Source: Stappia sp. WLB 29
GTDB taxonomy: Bacteria; Pseudomonadota; Alphaproteobacteria; Rhizobiales; Stappiaceae
Reading direction: 5' to 3'
NCBI RefSeq assembly: GCF_023507705.1
Contig: NZ_JALBGD010000009.1
Span: 192,919-246,736, forward strand
DNA length: 53,818 nt
Shown here: positions 27,795 to 34,293 of the stretch, piece by piece
Layout of the letters: each line of letters starts with the position of its first letter
Position numbering within the stretch: the first letter of the stretch is position 1
The notes under the pieces: model-generated
Databases searched by the model: none
Seen by the model: the letters and a program-made list of their open reading frames with translations, nothing else
What the model was told of the DNA's origin: nothing
Made by a program: the position numbers and the translations under genes

Positions 27795-28397
27795 TCAACA
27801 CACGACCTGGCGCCGAAGCAACCCCTCGGCCATCGCCTGGAACGCCTCGACCGCCCGCGGCAGGGCCGCGCGCGGGTCCTCGCTCGCCGCAACCCAGAGC
27901 GCGGCAGTGAGCGCCGCCCCGCTCAGCAGGCGTGCGGCGGCATCCACATCGACCGGCTTCATGATGCCGGCCTCGACGAGCCGGGCGATCGCCTGGCGCG
28001 TGGCCTGCAGGCAGGCATTCTGGCTCGGCCATTGCGAGGGATCGCCGAGAAAGGCCGGCCCGTCGAGGAGCACGATGCGCTGCACCTCCGGCTCCAGCGC
28101 CATCTCGATATAGGCGGCCCCTTCCGCAAGCAGCCCCTGCCACACGTCGCCGGACCCCGCCCCGACCGCCTTGGCCCGGGCGGCCATCTCGCCGTCGACC
28201 TGGGCGACGACGGCCGCTAGGAGCCCCTTCTTGTCGCCGAAATTGTGATAGAGCGCGCCGCGCGTCAGACCGGCCTCCGCCGTCAGCTCGTCCATCGAGG
28301 CAGCCGCAAAGCCTTTCTCGGCAAAGGCCTTGCGCGCCGCCGCGATCAGCTTGGCGCGGTTTTCCTCCATCGATTCCGCCCGTCGTCTTGCCGCCAT
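27795..28397 (-). CDS. TetR-family transcriptional regulator
   Basis: A 200-residue repressor with N-terminal HTH (KLIAAARKAFAEKGFAAASMDELTAEAGLTRGALYHNFGDKKGLL) and a C-terminal effector domain of the type pairing with small detoxification genes. ATG at 28397 has AAAGGAG 8 nt upstream; the frame extending to 28466 overlaps the operators. Three tandem palindromes separate it from the divergent ridA-like gene. Confidence 0.92.
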   Translation of the reverse strand: MAARRRAESMEENRAKLIAAARKAFAEKGFAAASMDELTAEAGLTRGALYHNFGDKKGLLAAVVAQVDGEMAARAKAVGAGSGDVWQGLLAEGAAYIEMALEPEVQRIVLLDGPAFLGDPSQWPSQNACLQATRQAIARLVEAGIMKPVDVDAAARLLSGAALTAALWVAASEDPRAALPRAVEAFQAMAEGLLRRQVVC

Positions 28398-28415
28398 CGC
28401 CCGCGCTCCTTTCAA

Positions 28416-28430
28416 CATACGAAATGTATG
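28416..28430. promoter_or_regulatory. TetR operator 1
   Basis: CATACGAAATGTATG, an imperfect palindrome of the form CATACG-N3-(C/T)GTATG, 19 nt upstream of the tetR start. First of three similar boxes. Confidence 0.75.
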
Positions 28431-28438
28431 CCAGTTGA

Positions 28439-28453
28439 CATACGCACCGTATG
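28439..28453. promoter_or_regulatory. TetR operator 2
   Basis: CATACGCACCGTATG, the most symmetric of the three boxes, 23 bp from box 1 (start to start), roughly two helical turns. Confidence 0.75.
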
Positions 28454-28463
28454 CGACAATATA

Positions 28464-28478
28464 CATACGAGACGTATA
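28464..28478. promoter_or_regulatory. TetR operator 3
   Basis: CATACGAGACGTATA, 25 bp from box 2. Lies nearest the ridA-like gene, about 69 nt upstream of its start. Confidence 0.7.
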
Positions 28479-28546
28479 TCAAATTTCCACCCCTGGGTAA
28501 GCCCCGCAGGGGCGGCCCCTTACGCGCCAGCACGAAGGCTGCAGCC

Positions 28547-28945
28547 ATGACCAGACCCGAACCCGTCTTCCCCGAAAACCGCCATGCCCTCTACGAAGAG
28601 CACGGCTATTCCGCCGCCATCCGCTCCGGCGACCTGCTCTTCGTCTCCGGACAGGTGGGCAGCCGCGAGGACGGCTCGCCCGAGCCGGACTTCGCCGCGC
28701 AGGTGCGCCGGGCCTTCGCCAATCTGAAGGCGACCCTTGCCGCCGCCGGCTGCAGCTTTGCCGACCTGGTGGACGTGACCACGTTCCACACCGACCCGGA
28801 AACCCAGTTCGCGACGATCATGGAGGTGAAGAACGAGATCTTCCCGAAGGCGCCCTATCCGAACTGGACGGCGGTCGGCGTCACCTGGCTCGCCGGCTTC
28901 GATTTCGAGATCAAGGTGATCGCGCGCATTCCCGAGAAAAACTGA
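28547..28945 (+). CDS. RidA-family protein
   Basis: A 132-residue RidA/YjgF/Rid-family protein, related to enamine/imine deaminases that clear reactive 2-aminoacrylate-type intermediates. Segments RSGDLLFVSGQVGSREDG, NLKATLAAAGCSFADLVDVTTFH and PYPNWTAVGVTWLAG are typical. The catalytic Arg that usually lies near residue 105 (as in the P-x-R-S motif) is not obvious here: the corresponding motif reads PNWTAVG. It may therefore be a non-archetypal Rid member. Divergent from tetR and probably repressed by it. Confidence 0.9.
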   Translation: MTRPEPVFPENRHALYEEHGYSAAIRSGDLLFVSGQVGSREDGSPEPDFAAQVRRAFANLKATLAAAGCSFADLVDVTTFHTDPETQFATIMEVKNEIFPKAPYPNWTAVGVTWLAGFDFEIKVIARIPEKN

Positions 28946-28964
28946 CGCCGGGAAAAGCGCCCGT

Positions 28965-29930
28965 TCAGCAATCGTAGCCGTCGTGGCGGACGATGCTGAC
29001 GCCGGGAAATGCCGCGATCGTCGCCTCCGCGGCGGCGATCGCGGCGGACCCTTGCGCCGACCGGACATTCCAGCGGCCGATCTCCAGCGCGCCATAGCCT
29101 CCCCCCTTGGCCGGCAGCATCTCGATGCGCGTGACGGAGACAGGCTCGTCCAGCGGAAAGACAACTGTGTCCCACAGCGTGGAGGCGCACCACACGCGCA
29201 CCGATGCCGGCCGCCAGATGGCGAAATGCGACGGGGTGAGCCGTTCGGCAATCTCCCCCGGCGTTTCCAGCAGATCGGGTGCGTGCAGACAGAGCAACCG
29301 GCGCCGGCGCTGTCGCCCCTCCTCCGTCTCGAGCCCGCCCGCGGCACGGCCATGGGCAGGATACGCCGGCCAGTCGAGCGGATGGATCTCGATCTCCGCC
29401 GGGTCCGCCGCGCTGGCCGCCAGTTGCCCGGCCCGCGCGTGCCACTCGGCAAGATAGGGCGCGGCGGCCCGCTCCTCGCTCCAGGACAGCCAGAGCGTGC
29501 CGATGGAAAGCCCATGGGCGACCTGGCGCGGCGCACCGAAGATCGAAACGCTGGCGCGAAAGTCGCCAGTCGGCCATCTGGCATGAAGGACGACGCCGTC
29601 CTGCGGACGCTGCCCTTCGGCAATCGCGCGACGGACGCAATGGTCGGGCGGGCCGAAGAGATCGCTCACGGCTCCGATCCAGTCGTCGGGTCGAAACCCG
29701 CCGACATCGGCCAGCGCGTATTCCACCGCGAGAACCGGGCGGTCCGCCGCCGGCGCCGACAGGCGGGCTGAAACCGCGGGCAAGCCAAGGCCGAGCCCGC
29801 TGCGCAGGACGATATCCCCACTTGCCGAATGCGCCGCAGGAACGCCGAGCAGCCGACACGCCTCGTCCAGCGTAACGCCCCAGGCGATCACCCGATCGTC
29901 GATGCGGAATCCGGTCTCGATATCCAGCAT
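28965..29930 (-). CDS. Conserved protein of unknown function
   Basis: A 321-residue soluble protein that I do not recognise. The N-terminal half contains GFRIDDRVIAWGVTLDEACRLLG and SARLSAPAADRPVLAVEYALADVG; the C-terminal half contains AHGLSIGTLWLSWSEERAAAPYLAEWH and a tryptophan-rich stretch (FAIWRPASVRVWCASTLWDTVVFPL). AAGGGG precedes the ATG at 29930. It follows crcB by 17 nt, so it is the last gene of the mgtE-VOC-crcB run. No signal peptide or membrane segments. Confidence 0.7.
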   Translation of the reverse strand: MLDIETGFRIDDRVIAWGVTLDEACRLLGVPAAHSASGDIVLRSGLGLGLPAVSARLSAPAADRPVLAVEYALADVGGFRPDDWIGAVSDLFGPPDHCVRRAIAEGQRPQDGVVLHARWPTGDFRASVSIFGAPRQVAHGLSIGTLWLSWSEERAAAPYLAEWHARAGQLAASAADPAEIEIHPLDWPAYPAHGRAAGGLETEEGRQRRRRLLCLHAPDLLETPGEIAERLTPSHFAIWRPASVRVWCASTLWDTVVFPLDEPVSVTRIEMLPAKGGGYGALEIGRWNVRSAQGSAAIAAAEATIAAFPGVSIVRHDGYDC

Positions 29931-29947
29931 TGCCCGCGCCCCTTGGT

Positions 29948-30334
29948 TCACGCGGCCGTCAGGCTGCGCATCACAAAAAGCCCGACGACGAGAGCGGCAA
30001 TCGAGGCCGCGACCGACGCAGCGGCATAGACGAGCGCCGCCGTCGCCTCGCCGCGTTCCCACAAGGTGACGGCATCGAGCGAGAAGGCGGAGAATGTCGT
30101 GAAGCCGCCGAGAAAGCCGGTCGCCAGGAACAGGCGCAGGCCCGAGCCCACCCCTTCCGGGCGGGAGGCGAGCCACCCCACCAGCAGCCCCATCGCCAGC
30201 GAGCCGAGCACGTTGACCGTAAGCGTGCCGGCGGGAAAGCCGGGGCCGAAGGTCCTGAGCGCAGCGAGATTGACGAGATGGCGGCCGGCTGCTCCCAGCC
30301 CGCCGCCCAGCGCCACCAGTAGGAGGTGAAACAT
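29948..30334 (-). CDS. crcB: CrcB-type fluoride exporter
   Basis: A 128-residue four-helix Fluc/CrcB protein that expels fluoride as a dual-topology dimer. Motifs GGGLGAAGRHLVN, GTLTVNVLGSLAMG and GFLGGFTTFSAFSLD match the family. It starts 2 nt after the stop of the VOC gene. A fluoride riboswitch directly upstream is therefore excluded; any control must act at the mgtE or VOC promoter. Confidence 0.94.
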   Translation of the reverse strand: MFHLLLVALGGGLGAAGRHLVNLAALRTFGPGFPAGTLTVNVLGSLAMGLLVGWLASRPEGVGSGLRLFLATGFLGGFTTFSAFSLDAVTLWERGEATAALVYAAASVAASIAALVVGLFVMRSLTAA

Positions 30335-30336
30335 CG

Positions 30337-30765
30337 TTACCCCATGAAGTTCGCCCAGAGCGGCGGGGCGGCGAACTCCACCACATTGCCGTCCGGATCG
30401 TCGACATAAAGGCTGGTGCCGCCGGCCGGCCAGGTCACCTCGCTGCGAAGGGTGACGCCGCAGGCGGCAAGATGCGCCCGCCACGGATCCAACTGGTCGG
30501 CCGCAATGCGGAAGGCGAAATGGCCCGGCCCCTCGCTGTGGTGGCCGGGAATGACGCCGCCGTCGGTCACCGTATCCTCGATGGTCTGCCCGCGCGCGAA
30601 GACCAGCAGCGTCTCTCCGGGACCCGTGTCGTAGGCGTAGAGGCGGTCGGTCTCCAGCATGCGCTCCAGCCCGACGACGCCCGCATAGAAGGCGTGCGCC
30701 TTGGCGAGATCGTCGACATAGACGGCGGTTTCCAGAATGCCCTGAAGCGGCGGCGGTGTCGGCAT
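30337..30765 (-). CDS. VOC-family (glyoxalase-like) protein
   Basis: A 142-residue vicinal-oxygen-chelate domain protein: ILETAVYVDDLAKAHAFYAGVVGL at the N-terminus, HFAFRI in the middle and SLYVDDPDGNVVEF at the C-terminus supply likely metal ligands. Could be a glyoxalase, dioxygenase or resistance protein; the substrate is unknown. Located 38 nt after mgtE and immediately before crcB. Confidence 0.88.
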   Translation of the reverse strand: MPTPPPLQGILETAVYVDDLAKAHAFYAGVVGLERMLETDRLYAYDTGPGETLLVFARGQTIEDTVTDGGVIPGHHSEGPGHFAFRIAADQLDPWRAHLAACGVTLRSEVTWPAGGTSLYVDDPDGNVVEFAAPPLWANFMG

Positions 30766-30803
30766 GACGATTCCCTTTCAGTCGTATTCCGCCGCTCATT
30801 ACC

Positions 30804-32216
30804 TCAAAGCGGCAGGCCGAACCAGAGAGCCGCGATGCCGAGGAAGGCGAAGAAGCCGATGACGTCGGTGACGGTGGTGACGAAAACGCTGGAGGCGATG
30901 GCCGGATCGACGCCCGCCTTTTCCAGCGCCACCGGAATCAGCAGGCCGGCAACGCCGGCGAAGAACAGGTTGATGATGATGGCCATGGCGATGACCACGC
31001 CGAGGCCCGGATTGCCGGACCACAGGGTCGCACCGGTGCCCAGCAGGACGGCGAGCGTCATGCCGTTGAGGAATGCCACCAGAACCTCGCGCCGCAGGAC
31101 GCGCAGCATGTTGCGCGCCGTCAGCTCGCGGGTCGCCAGCGCGCGCACGGCGACGGTCATGGTCTGGGTCGCCGCGTTGCCGCCCATCGAGGCGACGATC
31201 GGCATCAGAACCGCCAGGGCCACCATCGCGGCAATCGGGGCCTCGAACAGGGAGATGACCGTCGCGGCAAGGCCGGCGGTGCACAGGTTGACCAGCAGCC
31301 AGGTGAGGCGCGAGCGCGCCGTCACCAGCACGGTGTCGGAGATCTCCTCGTCGCCAAGGCCCGCAAGGCCGCGAAGATCCTCCTCCGCCTCTTCCTGGAT
31401 GACGTCGACGATGTCGTCGATCATCAGCATGCCGACCAGCCGGCCGGCCTCGTCGACGGCCGCAGCGGAGACGAGATTGTAGCGCTCGAAGGCGCGGGCC
31501 ACGTCCTCCCGGTCGTCGGTCGCGCGGAAGGTCTGCGGGTCCTCCGTCATAATCTCGGAGATCTTCGTCGCCCGCTTGGTGCGCAGGATCTTGTCCAGCG
31601 GCACCGAGCCGATCAGGCGGAACCCGGGATCGACCACGAAGATCTCGTGGAACGTGTCCGGCAGGTCCTCCGTCTCGCGCATGTGGTCGATGGTCTGGCC
31701 CACGCTCCAGAACGGCGGCACGGCGATGAAGTCCGTCTGCATCAGACGGCCGGCCGATTCCTCCGGATAATCGAGGGAGCGCTGCAGCTGGATGCGGTCG
31801 GAATAGGGCAGCTGGTCGAGAATCGCCGCCTGTCCCTCGGCGTCGAGGTCTTCCAGAATGTAGACCGCGTCGTCCGAATCGAGCTCGCCGATGCCTTCGG
31901 CAAGCGTGTCGGAGGGCAGGTTCTCAAGAATGCTGAGACGAACGGCCTCGTCCAACTCGGTCAAGGTGGCGTAGTCGAACTCGTCGCCCAGCAGCCGCAC
32001 CAGCGGCACGCGCGCGTCCTCGGGCAGGGCTTCGATGAGGTCGGCAACGTCCGCTTCGTGCAGATCGCCGGCAAGACCGATCAAGGCAGCCGCGTCTTCC
32101 GCAGCGATCCCCGCCTCGACGAGCGCGAGGAAGTCGGCGCTGATGCGTCCTTCGTCGTCACGCACTGCCGGAATCTCGAAGGTCGCGGGAATGTCGGTGT
32201 GGTCGGCCTCGGTCAC
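30804..32216 (-). CDS. mgtE: Magnesium transporter MgtE
   Basis: A 470-residue MgtE: cytoplasmic MgtE_N superhelical domain (about 1-140), two CBS domains (about 145-270) and five membrane segments holding the conserved pore region ALAVLMPIVASMGGNAATQTMTVAVRAL. It admits Mg2+ and closes when cytoplasmic Mg2+ is high. The start is GTG at 32216, with GAGGGGGC upstream; there is no nearby in-frame ATG. No magnesium riboswitch was recognised upstream. Confidence 0.93.
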   Translation of the reverse strand: MTEADHTDIPATFEIPAVRDDEGRISADFLALVEAGIAAEDAAALIGLAGDLHEADVADLIEALPEDARVPLVRLLGDEFDYATLTELDEAVRLSILENLPSDTLAEGIGELDSDDAVYILEDLDAEGQAAILDQLPYSDRIQLQRSLDYPEESAGRLMQTDFIAVPPFWSVGQTIDHMRETEDLPDTFHEIFVVDPGFRLIGSVPLDKILRTKRATKISEIMTEDPQTFRATDDREDVARAFERYNLVSAAAVDEAGRLVGMLMIDDIVDVIQEEAEEDLRGLAGLGDEEISDTVLVTARSRLTWLLVNLCTAGLAATVISLFEAPIAAMVALAVLMPIVASMGGNAATQTMTVAVRALATRELTARNMLRVLRREVLVAFLNGMTLAVLLGTGATLWSGNPGLGVVIAMAIIINLFFAGVAGLLIPVALEKAGVDPAIASSVFVTTVTDVIGFFAFLGIAALWFGLPL

Positions 32217-32425
32217 GCAAGTGCCCCCTCTCGCCCTGCCGCAAGGTTGTCCGCCCCGCGACAGAATGAAACCCCTCGCCTTCCCTGCGGGAAAACGTCC
32301 GAAAGCAGTCCTAACATGGGAAACGCGACAATGCCGTGCCGCGCCAGATGATTTCGCAGTTGCACACGGCGAAAATCGGGCAGGATCCACGCTCTTGAAG
32401 GTTTTTCGTCGACTTGCGCGAGGCA

Positions 32426-32453
32426 CAAAAAAACCCGGCAAATCTGCCGGGTT
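32426..32453 (-). terminator. Intrinsic terminator of tRNA-Leu
   Basis: 9-bp stem AACCCGGCA / TGCCGGGTT with loop AATC, followed on the minus strand by seven T residues. Immediately downstream of the tRNA; a TTTTTT run on the plus side makes it bidirectional. Confidence 0.9.
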
Positions 32454-32459
32454 CTTTTT

Positions 32460-32546
32460 TGGTGCGGTCGAGAAGACTCGAACTTCCACGGGTTTTACCC
32501 CACAGCGACCTCAACGCTGCGCGTCTACCAATTCCGCCACGACCGC
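32460..32546 (-). tRNA. tRNA-Leu (anticodon GAG)
   Basis: 87-nt class II tRNA including an encoded CCA. Acceptor arms GCGGTCG and CGACCGC pair over 7 bp; the anticodon stem-loop AGCG-TTGAGGT-CGCT gives anticodon GAG (CTC at 32510-32512 on the plus strand). T-arm GTTCGAGTC and a long variable arm typical of Leu tRNAs are present. No integrase or flanking direct repeat suggests use as an attachment site. Confidence 0.96.
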
Positions 32547-32672
32547 TTGTCGTTTCCGCTGCGCGCCATCGGCGCTGCGGAGCCCTCGTCTAGCAAATAG
32601 GTTTTTCCCGCGCAAGCGCTTTGCGTCAGGATATTCACAAGGGGAAAGATGCATGTCGCCGCAAGGGCAAAA

Positions 32673-32939
32673 TCACAGTGCCCCGCTCAGGCGCGCCGGC
32701 CGCGCCTCGGGCGGGCGCATCAGAACTTCGGTGACCGAAACGCCGACCCGCTCGCCCTGCAGGACGACCTGCCCACGAGCGATGGGAATGTTGTTGGCGA
32801 GAATCTGGACGTCGTCCTCCTCGCGCGACATCAGTTCGATCACCGCGCCGCGGCCCATGCGCAGCAGCTGGTGAATCGGCATCTCCGCCTTGCCGAGCAC
32901 GACCGAGATCTCGATGGAAATATTATCGAAAGTACCCAT
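32673..32939 (-). CDS. FliN/SpoA-domain flagellar switch-like protein
   Basis: An 88-residue protein consisting of one SpoA (FliM/FliN C-terminal) domain: ISIEISVVLGKAEMPIHQLLRMGRGAVIEL, then VQILANNIPIARGQVVLQGERVGVSVTEVL. In the motor, FliN forms the lower C-ring. It is far from any flagellar gene in this window, and it lacks the N-terminal extension of canonical FliN, so it may be an orphan FliN or a type III secretion-like component. Divergent from lipB. Confidence 0.85.
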   Translation of the reverse strand: MGTFDNISIEISVVLGKAEMPIHQLLRMGRGAVIELMSREEDDVQILANNIPIARGQVVLQGERVGVSVTEVLMRPPEARPARLSGAL

Positions 32940-33064
32940 ATGACCACCGGACCGATGTCGCTTGGCAATGCCGTCGGCTTCATTCTATACGGGCCGGGCC
33001 GATGCCGCCCCGTCCGCCGACCTTGGCGGGCGTCTGGTTAACAAACTCCTAACGGACTTGCAAA

Positions 33065-33775
33065 ATGACAGAGCGTGCGGAACTGGCCGGCTCCTTCTTC
33101 CCCAGCGTCGGCTCGCCACCCGTCGAATGGGCAGTGAGCGACGCGCCGGTCGCCTACGACGTCGCGCTGGAAGAGATGGAGCGGCGCGTCGCAGGGATCG
33201 CCGAGGGCACGATGCCCGAGCGGGTCTGGCTGCTGGAGCATCCCGCGCTCTACACCGCCGGCACCAGCGCCAAAGACCAGGACCTGATCGCGCCGGACCG
33301 CTTTCCCGTGCACAAGACCGGGCGCGGCGGCCAGTTCACCTATCACGGGCCCGGACAGCGGGTCGCCTATGTGATGCTCGACCTCAAGCGCCGCCGGCCG
33401 GACGTGCGCGCCTTCGTCGCGGCGATGGAGGACTGGGTGATCGGCACCTTGTGGGAGCACCATGTGCGCGGCGAACGGCGCGAGGACCGGGTGGGCGTGT
33501 GGGTGCGCCGCCCGGACAAAGGCGCAACCCGGGAGGACAAGATCGCCGCCATCGGCATCCGCATGCGCAAATGGGTCAGCTTTCACGGGCTGTCGCTGAA
33601 CGTGGAGCCGAACCTGGAGCACTTCTCCGGCATCGTGCCCTGCGGCGTGACCGAGCACGGCGTGACGAGCCTCGTCGATCTCGGCCTGCCGGTGACGCTG
33701 GACGATGTCGACCTCGTCCTGCGGCGCTGCTTCGAGGAACGGTTCGGCCCAACGGTCTCCGCTCCCCCTTTCTGA
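33065..33775 (+). CDS. lipB: Octanoyl-[acyl-carrier-protein]:protein N-octanoyltransferase
   Basis: A 236-residue LipB, which moves octanoate from ACP to lipoyl domains in lipoate biosynthesis. Family motifs: [26 protein letters not shown], the catalytic Lys159 in DKIAAIGIR and Cys193 in GIVPCGV. The ribosome-binding site is weak (upstream sequence GGACTTGCAAA). lipA is not in the window. Confidence 0.95.
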   Translation: MTERAELAGSFFPSVGSPPVEWAVSDAPVAYDVALEEMERRVAGIAEGTMPERVWLLEHPALYTAGTSAKDQDLIAPDRFPVHKTGRGGQFTYHGPGQRVAYVMLDLKRRRPDVRAFVAAMEDWVIGTLWEHHVRGERREDRVGVWVRRPDKGATREDKIAAIGIRMRKWVSFHGLSLNVEPNLEHFSGIVPCGVTEHGVTSLVDLGLPVTLDDVDLVLRRCFEERFGPTVSAPPF

Positions 33776-33924
33776 GCCGCCTCCCCCTTGCAAGAAACAC
33801 GGCACGACGGAACTGCACCCCGCCATGCCGCTTTGGGTGATTGCGATTGCCGCCCGGCTGGCCTACCCATGCCGGCAACCATGAAGGTGGCCTGCACCGG
33901 TCGCCACAAGACAGCGAGCCCCCT

Positions 33925-34293
33925 ATGGACGCCATCCACCTCCAGGACCTTGCCTTCTACGCATTTCACGGCGTGCACGAGGAGGAGGCGCGACTCGGCC
34001 AGCGCTTCGTCGTCGACCTGACCTGCCGGCTGGACCTGACCGCCCCGTCCTTGAGCGACCGCTACGAGGAGACGGTGTGCTACGCCACCTTGACCAGGAC
34101 CATCGAGAAGGTGGTGACCGGGGCCAGGTACAAGCTGATCGAGCGGCTGGCCGGCGCCATTGCCGATGCGGTGCTGAAAGCCGAGGGTCGGATCCAGGGC
34201 GTGACCGTGCGCGTGCACAAGCCGGGCGCGCCGCTGCCCATCGCCGCGGGCCGCGTCAGCGTCGAGATCACGCGGACGCGGGCTCCGAGCTGA
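33925..34293 (+). CDS. folB: Dihydroneopterin aldolase
   Basis: A 122-residue FolB, which converts dihydroneopterin to 6-hydroxymethyl-dihydropterin in folate biosynthesis. Features: YAFHGVHEEEARLGQRFVVDL, where the first Glu after GVH is the substrate-binding acid, and VRVHKPGAPLP with the conserved Lys near residue 100. No folK or folP lies beside it. The last 26 bp overlap antisense with the end of the patatin gene. Confidence 0.92.
   Translation: MDAIHLQDLAFYAFHGVHEEEARLGQRFVVDLTCRLDLTAPSLSDRYEETVCYATLTRTIEKVVTGARYKLIERLAGAIADAVLKAEGRIQGVTVRVHKPGAPLPIAAGRVSVEITRTRAPS

Noticed and set aside
30334-30340. Fluoride riboswitch before crcB
   Set aside because: Only 2 nt separate crcB from the VOC stop codon, leaving no room for a riboswitch.
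32217-32425. Magnesium riboswitch upstream of mgtE
   Set aside because: No M-box-like structure or terminator hairpin with a T-run could be recognised by eye in the leader.
32460-32546. tRNA-Leu as an integration site
   Set aside because: No integrase gene or repeated tRNA 3' end was found nearby; flanking genes look ordinary.
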